Assembly: GCA_905250125.1 (NCBI GenBank)
Contig: CAJNOL010000005.1
Span: 492,236-556,235, forward strand
DNA length: 64,000 nt
DNA from: Rotaria sordida
Lineage: Eukaryota > Rotifera > Eurotatoria > Philodinida > Philodinidae
Reading direction: 5' to 3'
Part shown: positions 35,701-47,187 of the stretch, in pieces
Position numbering within the stretch: the stretch's first letter is position 1
Layout: each line of letters starts with the position of its first letter
Translations under genes and position numbers: made by a program
Notes under the pieces: generated by a model
The model's database searches: none
The model's input: only the letters and a program-made list of their open reading frames with translations
What the model was told of the DNA's origin: nothing

Positions 35701-38275
35701 ACATATTTCATTACGAACTGTTGAACGACCATCACCAGGTGTTTGATATGCCCAAGAAAGAATTATTTGAGAAGATAACCACAATAATCCACTATAAAAG
35801 CAAATTATTTCGTTTAACTTTTGTTTTAATTGAACTTTTGTCTATCGTCTGGTATATGTATTTAGCTGTATTCTGTAGAAATCTGATATAACCTCTAGTG
35901 CAAAAGTCTTGGTACAAAATATTCACTCACTTAAAACCAACTTGTTAGATCTAGAAGTAGAAGTTTTCTCTATTTTCGAATATATGTTCCAATTTTTCTT
36001 ATGGAATAAAATTGAACAAACGCAAATAAATTTTGTGAAAAAGTTCAAAATTGTATCTGTACAAAGCAAAATAGCAGTTTTTGCATAGTTCTTAATTTAC
36101 ATCGTTTTTATCTTGGAACAATGAAATCTCATGAACTTGTTTCTATGGAAATCAATATTCGCTATAATGAAAAAAATTCGATGATAATTATTCAATCTTA
36201 TCTCAGAAGAAAATTCTGAACAAATATTTTCTACTAAGACTTTCGTATTATAGATTATTTAATTTCTATCAGTTAATATAAAATCACAATACATACCGAA
36301 CAGTACATGAATGAACAGCTAATTGTCGTTGAATAGTTCCATCCATAAGATCAAAAATAACAATATCTCCATTTGTACAACCTAAAAATTATTCTTGAAA
36401 TAATAAAAATTTGATCTTGAATTTTTTCTCTTCATTACCAACAGCTAGCAATGGTTGCCATTCTTTCCAATTTTTAGCAGTCATTGGTGGACACATATTT
36501 ATTACATATGGACCATGTGGAGCAGAAAACATGACTCCACCTAATGGAATACGATTACCAATATTTCCTTCATTATTTATTTCATTATTTGATAATGTTG
36601 AAAACATTTTCTGATCAATATTCCAAAATAAAACTTTTCCATCGGTAAGAATAAGACTTATAGATGTTTCATCTTTAGGTGATACAGAAAATGAACAAAT
36701 ACGTGTATTTTTTACTAAACGAAATGGATCAGAATAATAAATAAGATCATAAGTTAAATCAATAACAAAATCATTTAATAAACCTAAAAACAAAAAAGAA
36801 AAGATTAAAACAAGAAAAAAAAAAGAATTCTTAAGTATACAATTTGATGATTGAAGTGCTGTTATAGTGCTATTTTCTAAATGTCTATTTCGTATACTTA
36901 TTGTTCCACTTTCATGAAAACATATAAATGTATCATGTAGAGAACAACCATAAATCTATTCAAAAAGAAAAAAACTTTAAATTTGAATAACAAATAAGAA
37001 AAAAAAAACAAACTTTATAAAATGCTGCTGAACCTTTTTCACATAGAATATTTCCAACAGTTTGTAAAATTTGTAAATCAAATATTAATATTTCACGTGG
37101 ATAAACAATTAATATTAAATGACGATGTATTGGATGAAATAAAATTTGTATACAATCAGTTAAACTAACAATAGATAATGATGATTGATCATCTTGTCTA
37201 AAGACAAAAAAAAAAAGAAAAGTTTTTTTATTATTAAAAAATTAAATATTTACTTTGAATATTCATTTCCTTCCATAATTGTTTTAAGACGTGTTGTTAA
37301 TTGACTACTTGCTGACGATATTGAAGTCATCGATGGTGATCGATTATAATTATTAGGCATTGGATTTTGTTGTTTATTATTATTTGTATTATTATTATTA
37401 GTATTATTATTATTTGTATTTGATATATAAAATCTTCGATTTTGACCACTTGGAGTATTTATAGGTGAAAAATCTTCAATAAATGTTAAACTTGATTGAC
37501 CAAGTACTAAAAGCAAAAAAAAACAAATTTTATAGTGTTTTTTTTTGTTTTTTTAATTAAAAATTTTATTTACAAATTGCTCGTTGATGATTAAATGGAT
37601 CTTGAATAATTTGTAAAAATGATTCTGTATCTCGTTGTCGTTCATGATCATAAATAATACGCCAAATTTTTGTACCTGTTTGTGCATTCCATAATATTAC
37701 AATATTAGGTGAATAAATTACAAGTAAAAGTTGTGAATTATCATCAGTTAAATACCATATCATATCTAAACAAAAAAAAAATCAAGAAATAAATTCTTAA
37801 TTAGAGAGAAAACAAAAAAAAAATTATTTATAAAAACCAGATATTAATTTATTTCCATCACGAAATTCAGTTTGTACTGAAGATTTATAAACATCCCAAA
37901 TTAAAATATTTCCAGATGAATCTGCACTAGCTAATTTTAAACTGTATGGATCATCTATATTATGATAAAATTTATCCGGACACCATTTGACCTTTAAAAA
38001 AAACAATACTTATTAATTATAATAAATATCATTTTAAATACTTTAATAATTGGTTCATAATATTTTTCCATACATTGAAGAACCTATAAAATGCTTAATA
38101 GTATAAACAACTTTTTTTTCAGAGAAAAACAATCCAATACTCGAAATGATTGTGTATCAAGTACAACAACAGTTGATTGACAGCCATATGCAAGAAGACC
38201 ATGATAATTCCAATCAATAGCATCTTTATTTGCATTATTTAATGCTCCGGGAATAATACGAGATACGAGATTCAT
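32765..38275 (-). CDS. WDR11: WDR11 beta-propeller scaffold protein
   Basis: At least 15 exons joined by short introns run from MNLVSRIIPGALNNANKDAI at 38275 to SIANDYRTILV at 32765. The opening (IPGALNNANKDAIDWNYHGL then LLAYGCQSTVVVLD) matches the start of WDR11. Two WD40 propellers follow, seen in KLASADSSGNILIWDV, VILWNAQTGTKIWRI, RICSFSVSPKDETSISLILT, MCPPMTAKNWKEWQPLLAVG and the section near 34400-34660. A helical C-terminal region (TKLVATNLIANGKVDEGVQL, LCAEACRYLQDHNQWERS) is also diagnostic. WDR11 forms a complex with FAM91A1 and C17orf75 at the trans-Golgi and tethers endosome-derived vesicles. An Asn-rich insert (NNNNTNNN) sits near 37400. Its 5' end faces RAD51C across 170 bp. Confidence 0.92.
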
Positions 38276-38445
38276 TGTTTTCTTTTTCTTTTGGTATTAT
38301 TTCTATTTTAACTGTATTAGAAAAAGGAACATGCTTGAAAAAAAAATCTATAATCAATGAATCACACCCATCCAATTAGATTTTGAGCGCTATGTTCGCA
38401 GAGATAATCATTTGAAAAATTTCTCACATTTCATATTTTTTTAAC
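38276..38445. promoter_or_regulatory. Bidirectional promoter WDR11/RAD51C
   Basis: Only 170 bp separate the divergent start codons, so core promoters for both genes must lie here. A less AT-rich patch ('cccatccaattagattttga' to 'gcgctatgttcgcagagat') is in the middle; ATTGG-type 'ccaat' is present in it on the plus strand. Binding of any factor is inference. Confidence 0.45.
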
Positions 38446-40923
38446 ATGGCTCTAACAAGGAAAAGTCGAACTGCTATGGATGTACTTAAATCTAATATTG
38501 AATACATTTCAACATATTCAAAAAAAATTGATGACATGCTCAGTAAAAAAAAAAAACAAATCTTTTCTATAAATATTTTTTTGATTTTTTTAAAGATGGT
38601 GGTATTCGTATAGGTGTTATAACAGAACTATGTGGAAATCCAGGAAGTGGAAAATCAAATTTATGGTTTGTTTAATAAATTATTTATTTAATTAAATTGA
38701 TATTTTTTAATTTAAAATTAGTACTCAATTATGTATTTCAGTACAAATGAAATATGGGATTACATCAAATGAGACTGGAACAGTAATTTATATTGATACA
38801 GAAGGAAGTTTTGTACCTATACGATTACAAAATATGGCAATGGCTGCTGAAAATCATTATAAAAATGAAAATAAAAATTCTATAAATACAAATTCAATTG
38901 AACAACTATTAAAAAATGTAACATATTTTCGTTGTATAAATGTAGCAGAATTAATTGCTTGTCTTATTCAATTAAAACAAATTATGACACCAGAACGTAA
39001 TGTTAAATTAATTATTCTTGATAGTCTTGCACATCCTATTCGAAGTATTATTGATGGTGATCATTTAACTCGTCATAAATATATAGTTCGAATTGTTACA
39101 ATGTTACAAAAATTAGCTTCAGAAAATAATTGTGCTGTAAGTTTAGATTATCATATGAAATAAATATAATTCAATTTTATTAGGTTGTTATTGTTAATCA
39201 TATGATAGCAAAAGTTGAATCACAAAAAAATGAAGCATATTGTGCTCCAGGTAGTTTAAGTTCACAGAAGAAAAATATATATACACACGATCTATCATAA
39301 AAAATTGAAATATCTCCGCTTTGGTTTAGTTGAATCAACTGATATTTTTGTTAGTCGTAGAAGCTTATATACGATTAACGTAAACAAATATTTACTGTTA
39401 AGTTATATTTTTGACCGTACTAAAGAAATTTCATCTGTTTTCAAGTATGAAAAATACATATGTAGCATTTCATAGATAATTTTCGGTTGTCATCTAAGAG
39501 AATAAGAAGAACTCAAAACAAACTTTATGAATGATACTATATCGATGCACACAGAACAAGTTTTCAAAACTAGTTAGTTTAAATGCTAAAATTCGTATTC
39601 CATAAGTAAAATGCACAATAGCACCCATTTTGGACCAAATAGAACCCGTCCAATTCACCCGAATCTGGAGGTTTTCTGTTAACCGGATCCAAAAATTTTG
39701 GAACCGACGTGTTCTATCGCCAAAGCACCAACTTCTTTGCAAAAAATAATGTCCTATGTTTGAATATTCAAAGTTTTGTAACTGTTTTTTGAACACATTT
39801 TATTATTCTCTTAGATGACTACTGGAAATTATTCATGAAATGCTTCATATATATTTTTCTTAATTGATAATAGGTAAAGTTGCTTTCATCATACGAACAA
39901 TAATACTTAATAGTAATATTTGCTACTCTTGTTCGTATATAAGCTTCTACGACTAACCCAAAAAAAAAATCAGTCCATTCAAGTAAATTAAAGCGAAAAT
40001 ATTTCATTTTCTCGTCATAACACTATTTATGAAACATCCTGTAAGAATTTCGTTTGATATTTAAATAGCTCTTGGTGATGCATTTGGTCATATGTCTCAA
40101 TTACGACTACAACTTTCATGGAAAATGAATAAACGAGAAGCTCGTGTTCTTAAATCACCTCATATAGCAGAACTATCAACATTTTTTCAAATAACTGTAA
40201 GTATAGATTTAAATTAATTGGTTTTCGATAAATGATCTTTATGCTTATCTAGGATGGTTCTTAAATATTTTTATGATAAAAAATTTAATTATCTTCATTC
40301 TACTCGAACATGTTGAGCTCATCTTTTCCTCAATGATAGAGGAGTATTCAAAGTTTCTTTTCGTATAAGAAAATCACCAATGAATGCTGTTTTCAATTGT
40401 TGATATTTACCTTGATATTTAATATATAACCTTTCATGGGTCCAAAAAAGAGAAAAAAATGCAGAATAGTTTATGCATATTTTTATAATGTAAATGTTGC
40501 ATAGCAACGAGAAAAGCCAAGTTAACCTTTATTCAAAAGGTTCAAATGATGCAAATGCTCAAAATGATGTCCATCAGCATCATTGCACCGTTGCAGTCTT
40601 CCAGGATGTGAATGTTAGAGAATAGAAGAAACACATCCGACAATTGCAAGTTGTGTTCATTAACGATTGTCTTATACACAAAAAAAAAACTTTGAAAATT
40701 CTTCTATCATCAATGAAAAGATTAATCCAATACCTCTAAGTAGAGTGAAATTATTCAAATTTTTATTGTAAAAATATTTATGATCCACTCTGTATACAAG
40801 AACTTATCAATAAATTATATTTAGGATGATGGTATTCGTGACATAGATGAAACTGAATCAATGGATGATAGTGATTATAATTCAGCATCACAAGAAAATA
40901 TACATGCAATTTCAAATATGTAA
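38446..40923 (+). CDS. RAD51C: RAD51C-like recombinase, N-terminally short
   Basis: Six exons encode a RecA-fold ATPase of about 290 residues. Visible are Walker A GNPGSGKS, YIDTEGSFVPIRLQNMA, Walker B VKLIILDSLAHPIRS, VVIVNHMIAKVE and ALGDAFGHMSQLRLQLSW. The lead-in TAMDVLKSNIEYISTYSKKI and the order of motifs fit RAD51C best among RAD51 paralogues, which work in homologous recombination and Holliday-junction processing. The protein starts at about residue 80 of typical RAD51C. The N-terminal helix-hairpin-helix domain is missing, and the WDR11 promoter lies immediately upstream. The Walker A Ser replaces the usual Thr, which is compatible with activity. The C-terminus is acidic (DDGIRDIDETESMDDSDY). 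Intron 39251-40063 holds a fold-back element. Confidence 0.88.
39290..40022. mobile_element. Fold-back element in RAD51C intron
   Basis: Arms of about 220 bp (39296-39515 and 39798-40016) are imperfect reverse complements. Anchors are 'gttagtcgtagaagcttata' (39351) against 'tataagcttctacgactaac' (39938), and 'gtcatctaagagaata' (39489) against 'tattctcttagatgac' (39805). Between them lies a 280-bp GC-richer core ('aacccgtccaattcacccga') without a clear ORF. The element fills most of an 813-bp intron next to the exon coding ALGDAFGHM. Confidence 0.8.
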
Positions 40924-40930
40924 TCAACAT

Positions 40931-41003
40931 GGGGATGTAGCTCATATGGTAGAGCGCTCGCTTAGCATGCGAGAGGTATTGGGATCGATGCCCAACTTCT
41001 CCA
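40931..41003 (+). tRNA. tRNA-Ala(AGC)
   Basis: The 73-nt cloverleaf folds with D arm GCTC/GAGC, anticodon stem CTCGC/GCGAG, loop TTAGCAT with anticodon AGC at 40964-40966, and T arm TTGGG/CCCAA with loop ATCGATG. The acceptor stem GGGGATG/CTTCTCC has a U-U mismatch at pair six and a G-U at pair three, the only weak points. Internal A and B boxes are intact. No intron. It starts 7 bp after the RAD51C stop on the same strand, so it lies in that gene's 3' [15 protein letters not shown] about 10 bp downstream is a Pol III terminator. Confidence 0.95.
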
Positions 41004-41005
41004 GT

Positions 41006-41020
41006 TGTCTTTTTTTTCTC
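41006..41020 (+). terminator. Pol III poly-T terminator of tRNA-Ala
   Basis: A run of eight T follows the tRNA 3' end by about 7 nt, the usual spacing and length for RNA polymerase III release. Confidence 0.8.
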
Positions 41021-41242
41021 TTGTTCTTTTCTCTCGCCATATATATCAGTAAAATTATTCAGATAATTTTTATTTTATTTTCACTAAAACGAAAAAACAA
41101 AAACTTTAAATGACAACTATAAGATAGCATTAATCGCTTGTTCTCTCTTTTATTTAAATAACAATAAACCAGTAAAGATTAAGTTTAAATTATTTTAATG
41201 TTCTTTAATATATATGATAATAAAAATGTTTATTTTCTTTGA

Positions 41243-44200
41243 TTAAACATATTCATATTTATCGACAATGAGTTGCGATTCACTTGAATATGTAACTGAT
41301 TTACGATTGTCAACAGACTTAACATCAGCAACCTAAAATAAAAATTTCATCGTAAAAAAAATAATCAAATGTTTATATTATTTTTTTTTTTTGGCTTTAC
41401 TTTAATATCACAATATCCTGTTTCAGCAACAAAATCGACTTGAATTGGAAAAAAATCAGCTGATTTTCCTCGAATTGAAAACTCTAATGCTCCTTCAGAA
41501 TTTGATTGATCAATAACAGGTAATGTCCATATTAATGTTGTTTTTCGATTATCAAATTGATAATCACCATCAATTTTTCCAATAACTGGAGTTTGTCCAC
41601 CACTCCTTTAAGAAAATCAAATTCAAAAGAAAAATTTTTTTTTTCTTTCTTTTCATAGAATTATTCTTACGGTAATGGTACACTTATTTGAACATCTTTT
41701 AAAACGAGATTTCTATTTTGTAATTCATATTCAATATTAACATCACAACCACCATTTGGTGTTTCATTTGGCCAACAATTAACTATAAATAAAGTTTAAA
41801 AAAAAAAAAAAAATTTGAAAATTCTTTTTTACTTGTAAGTGGAATTTCTTTGGAATCAGTTGATGTATAACGCCATTTAAGTACCCCAACTTCTTGATTA
41901 ACTGGAAATGGTCTATCTGCATTTTTTAAACCAATTAATGATTCATTAGTAAATAATTTCTTATCAATATTTGGATGTGTCTAGAAAAAGAAAATTGAAT
42001 TTGATTTCGAAAAAAAAAGTATCATCTCGTTCGTTGGTAGCTTTTTCTTCTTTTGATAGATCGCAATCTAATACTTAAGCATTTGGTTGACAAGTTAAAG
42101 CTTAATTAATTTAACACATCATCAGTATTCATTATTGTTTAGAATTTGATAGGGCACAGTAAAAGTGAATTACTACTAGTGTTTTACAGATGACGATCCT
42201 AACGGATGAGGATGTAGGACAGGATTCGAAATGGGCCCTCAACCCATCTTAGAGAGAGTTTTTGTCAAAATTTCCTACATGGATTTTGCACCTTGCAATA
42301 GATAACAATTAGAAATCTACGTTATGCAAATGTTTTGGAAGTTTTATTTATCCAATAAATAATAGCAGAGCATTTATTTGGTTCAATTACATTTTTTCTC
42401 TACACACAAGGCCAAATGCACTATCAAGTGCATTAAATGGCATGAATGTTACTGATATAGAACAGTGTAACAAGAAAAAGTGACCGATCGGATTGATCAT
42501 TGGGCATTTTAATTGTGAAAGCTTATGTTGATAAATAATAGTCTTCAAGAAGTTGAAGTACTCACGAATGTATCTTAGTTTTTCGGTTCAATAAGTAATT
42601 TAACTTATCTCTCCTGGTGTTTTTTTCAGGTATTAAAATTATACAACTTTATTCAACTCGTGATCACTATAAGAAAGAAATATGCTTTTAATAGTGTCAT
42701 TCTAAGCTGGACTGGGCTATCAAAAAGTAGTCCGACTTCGAGACTTGGTATGGTGTCTGTGTTAAGAAGAGACCAACACTCACACATATACCTGTTCTTG
42801 TTCAACGTTATTATTTAAAAATAAATAAAAATATTTCTATTAACTATATTTCCATGTTAGACCTTAATAAGACTGAACCCAAAAAAGCACGCAAGAAAAA
42901 AGCCTAAAATTTTTACTTGTAATTGAATATTTCTTGATTCCTTATTGTCAACAGCAACAAGAATACGTCCATATTGTTCAGATTTAACACGTAACATAAT
43001 CATTCCATGAACTTCTAAATTTTCTAAGCCACCATCACGACCACAACGTACAGTTAATTTTTCTTCTTGTTTTAAATGAATTCTAAAGAAAAATAAAAAG
43101 TTTTTCAAATGAATAAACTTTTTCTTATAATACTTACTCTCCTTTTTCAGTGTCTGGTAAAGATATACTTTGTGTTTTATGTTTAGTAACTGCTCCACCA
43201 GCACCTGTTATTACCGGAACAGTATTTGCAACAATTTCACCTTCCGATTTAAGTTGGTCAACAAATGTTTCAACATTTTTTCCTTTTGTACCTAATTTCA
43301 TTGCTTTTCCTGTTGTACTTGGACGAATAGTCGATCTATTAAAAAAAAAAAAAAACAAACAAGTAATTTCATTATTGACTATTTCTCTTATGTTAAATGA
43401 AAACAAAAATCAATACATACGTTGTATTATTTGTTGAATAAGTTACTGGTGTTGGCGTTATATCCGGTGTTTTATCCGCTGATGAACTACTATACATATT
43501 TGATGATATACCAGTTGAACTTCCATAGGATTTTGATCCACCAGCAGCACGCTGTGCACGTTTTTGTAAATCAAGTTCTTTTGCTCTTTGTTTCATTCGA
43601 TCTTTTGCTTCACGTTCTTGACACTAAATAAATAAAAAGATCTTTGTTTATTTCATTATAAGAAGAAGAAAAAAAGAAATCAAAACCTGTCTCATAGCAT
43701 CATGCACACGTTCATCATGTGAATCCATTTCAGTATATGTACGAATTTGTGCTAAATTAACATTTTCTTTATAACCTAATGCAACAATTTCATCAAATGC
43801 AGCTAATAATTCAAAAGCATGTTCAAAGACTTCTTTTTCATCAACCGTTTTACAATATTCTGGAATCTGTAAAGAAAAAGGATAAAAATTTAATTTTTTT
43901 TTCTTTTTATAATTTAATAAATAACTACCACTCGAGAAAAAAGTCTTAAAGTTTCAAGATCTTCAAGTATATTGCTTGCTTTTGTAGTTAATAAAACCAT
44001 ATAGAGTTTATCAAATGGTTGATAAACATAACGAACAGTATCCGTTTCAACAAATGTATGTTGTTTACCGGCACCAATTAATTTTGGAAATGAAGCAAGT
44101 AAACCTTCAATACGTGATCGAGTCATTTCCACAAATTGTCGTGAGACAAGTGCTATTGAAAAATTCAAAAAACCAAGATTTCATAGAGCAAAAAAAAACA

Positions 44201-44260
44201 AATTATAGAAAATTTACGTTTGCCTGCTTTAGTACAAATTGATGCAGCGAGTAAGACCAT
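41243..44260 (-). CDS. ARCN1: Coatomer subunit delta (archain)
   Basis: About ten exons encode a protein of roughly 500 residues. The N-terminal longin-like domain reads [54 protein letters not shown] and [16 protein letters not shown], all close to archain. Then come [20 protein letters not shown] and a charged helix ([20 protein letters not shown]). A low-complexity linker follows, and the C-terminal mu-homology domain begins at [19 protein letters not shown] and ends [17 protein letters not shown] to KYEYV. Delta-COP is part of the COPI coat for Golgi-to-ER transport. Intron 1 replaces the usual Ala after AGK with a codon read as Pro in my splice model. One intron (41.98-42.91 kb) is long. 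ATATTTTAG lies 15 nt before the ATG. Confidence 0.95.
41982..42915 (-). other. Long intron of coatomer delta
   Basis: This intron of about 930 bp has no coding content. It holds a GT/AC-type hairpin tract at 42738-42795 ('tgtctgtgttaagaagagac' then 'caacactcacac') that resembles those at 46.9 and 54.5 kb. The rest is unassigned. Confidence 0.55.
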
Positions 44261-44744
44261 GATGATTGAATAATCTAAAATATGTATATGTATATCACAT
44301 TAAAAAACAAAAAAAAAGAGTCGCGTTGGCATGTTTATTATTGTTGTTTTTTTTACTTCAATCTATCGGTCGACTTCAGGTATTCGAGAAAGAATAAGCC
44401 AATCAGCAACGAGTCAATAGTCAATCCATTCCATCCATCTAACTAAAGGATGATAAAAACTATTGGCTACATTTTTTTTCTTTTCCATTTTAACCATGCA
44501 AATACAAAAATCTTTTGATCATTTAATAATTGTATTAATAAAGTTCGACAAATAATTTCGAGTATTTTAATATGATATTCCAAACAACGAATAAAAAATA
44601 TTTAGAATGATAATAGGGATGCGTCAATTCCTAGAATATGATGTCAAGGATGACATGTTTTCCTTGTTAAGAAGGTAATCCCCTGCTACTTGTTTATATC
44701 AGTCATAATCATTTTTTTGCTCTACCTGAAGCAGTACTCGAAAT

Positions 44745-45205
44745 TCATGAAATGCAAAATAAAGGTTTCAGAATTGATTGAAAATTCGCATTTTTTAGTT
44801 TTTTTTAAATAGTTTCATGCAATTTTGAGACCTGCGTTTTGCATTTGACAAAATCTAAGAATAGTTTCGGGAAGAGATTTCAAAACTGATCACAATTGCC
44901 ATGAAGAATCAGTAGGAGTCTGATAATGCTCAATGCTGTGCATGTGTTTTTGCAAGCGAGAATAAACTATTTCGTTGAATTTCTAATCGAAGATTAGAAT
45001 ATTTCTAGTATTGAGAATTACTGGATTTCTAATGATTCTTCATGCCAGTTGTGATCAGTTTTGAAAGCTCTTTCCACATCTATTTTTAGGTTTTGTCTAA
45101 TGCAAAAATACAGGTCTTAAAATCAATAAAATTATGAAAAGAAACTAAAAATGCAAATTTTCAATCAATTCTGAAACCTTCGTCTTACATTTCATGAATT
45201 TTAAT
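44745..45205. repeat. Long fold-back inverted repeat
   Basis: Left arm 44745-44930 and right arm about 45030-45205 are reverse complements at roughly 80 percent. Anchors are 'ggtttcagaattgattgaaa' (44765) against 'tttcaatcaattctgaaacc' (45160), and 'tttcaaaactgatcacaa' (44879) against 'ttgtgatcagttttgaaa' (45049). The loop is about 95 bp. No ORF. Imperfect arms suggest an old insertion. Confidence 0.8.
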
Positions 45206-46984
45206 TATAGCTTCACATAGATCAGAAAAAGAATTAATCATAGTTAATATAAACAATCTACAGAAATTACATTCTTCATAAGGAAAAAACTATCATCTTT
45301 AACATCACATTCTAGGATTTATTGGATCCATAAATAAAAATGATGAAAAACAAAAATGATAAAATATAATAAAGAATTTCTCAACGACAATAGGATTTCA
45401 TTTCAATTAATATGAATCTTTTCTTAACTGACATTATTTTATTCAATGTTAAACTCGTTTTTCAAAAAAAGAGTAGAACAGTAAAAAAATTCCATTCAGA
45501 ATAAATACGATGATATGGAGTACGTTGCTTTATTGCTAAAGCTTGTCACATTGTTAGAGTACTTTTCAATAATTCGATAACCCTATTTTTCATTAGATTT
45601 TTAACAAAAGCTATTAAAGCCTTTCACACATTAGAAGGTTTCCTCTGAAAATCGGTTTTTTAATATAAATAATGTCTGCAGCTTATTGATTGTTTTAATA
45701 TTTGTTTGCAATAATATCGAAATGCAGTATGAAGAATACTATTGAAAAAAATGTGTTTCTCTATTGAAAACATATTATAAAGTCACTCTAGTGCTCTTTT
45801 GCAGTATAATCTGAAAAAAATTCTTTAGATTCTCTTAATGAGAAAAACATTCCTATGGTCATAGGATCTAATCGGCGCTGTACGCGCTCACACGAGTCAT
45901 TCATGAAGATATCTTTCTGAAATAGGAACATATTCAGTAAAATCCCGTTGTGTATTAATTAAAAGGTCTCTTCGCCTTTGCATTCTCTTTCTAGAAATTC
46001 AGAAACGTTTTTATCATAAAGCTGTGCATTGATAATTGAAGAAAGCATACCTTCAGATGTACAGTTCCAGATTTATTCTATGAAGTGGTCATTCTGAGTC
46101 TGCGAACGTATTCATTTTCGTAAAAAGATCTAGAGACATTTTTCGAAACACACACAAAGAAACAAGACACTGAATGTATATTCAGCTGCTGTTTTTTTAA
46201 AATTGTTTCTTTGCAGACAACTAATAGTACATTTCACTTTGAATGAATACAATATAAATCATTCAAAGGTTAATATAAACGACTGACTTTGATAAATTTA
46301 ACAAAAACAAATTAATTTTCTTTTTTTTTCAATTATTTAGCTTTCAAGAAGGTTAAATGTTGCTAACAATAAATCTTATCATTTAGAAAAAATAGTGCTA
46401 CGTGATCATATGTCAAGATGCTGGGATATGTTGACTGTATTGTTCTGAGAACATTCTTCTTACCAACGATTGCCTCCCATTTTTTTTACAGGATATTATG
46501 TGTCTCTTTATCATTCTACGTATGTAGGACAAGTGAAATAAACTCGGTTACTAACGATGTACGGGGTGAAAATGAGTTGAAATTAAGAATTGTCGGCGAG
46601 ACTATCAAAAAATATAACTTTCTTGAAGAACTTCATAGAAAACCCTGGGTCTTCTAATGTGTCAAGAGCTTTGGGAAATGCTTCTATAGTTAATGAAAGT
46701 GCAACAATTTTCGATGCTAATTCAATATTTATATTTAACCTAATTCTAAAGAAGATTAGAATACAATTTTCATAAGAGATATGAATGCAAACCATTATCC
46801 AGACAAACAAGACTTGGTTTAACAAATTCATTTCCTGAGAAGATAATCACTAATGAGAATGCTCCATAGAATGAGTATAGCTTAGATCTCACATTGTTAG
46901 TTTTGAGATGGGTGTGGGGGTGCCTGAAGAGAAGATCCGCATACCCACACCGACACTCACACTCATACAAATAACACGCCCTCA

Positions 46985-47165
46985 ATGATGTCTTGTTCTA
47001 ATATATGCACCACTTCTATGTTGCATTTGTGAAGAATAAAATCAAAGGATGGTGAAGAAATGTGTCCTAAAATAGATAGAATAAAGCAATCTTCTTGTGA
47101 TTAGTAATAACATTTACATTGTGTTTCACATTTTAATCTTCCAGAGATTGTGCTAAAAGCGTGTT
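46985..47165. mobile_element. Dispersed repeat family, copy C
   Basis: The order 'gatggtgaagaa', 'aaaatagatagaataaagca', 'ttgtgattagtaa', 'ttacattgtgtttcacattt' and 'tccagagattg' matches copies A and B. It lies about 20 bp before the first surviving exon of the GMDS pseudogene, so its insertion may be tied to loss of the gene's 5' half. Confidence 0.75.
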
Positions 47166-47187
47166 TAAACTAATTCTTTTTGTTTAG

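Larger units (their letters stand above)
44261..47187. other. Intergenic region with fold-back and repeat copy C
   Basis: No intact gene lies between coatomer delta and the GMDS pseudogene. It holds the fold-back repeat at 44745-45205, a hairpin tract at 46905-46975 and dispersed repeat copy C. Open frames at 46418-46831 on both strands overlap one another and have no domain. Confidence 0.6.

Noticed and set aside
39494-40007. Two minus-strand frames in the RAD51C intron
   Set aside because: They fall on the arm and core of the fold-back element; the other arm read on the plus strand gives a mirror version, so they reflect the repeat.
46418-46831. Overlapping frames on both strands
   Set aside because: They overlap one another antisense and have no codon or domain evidence.
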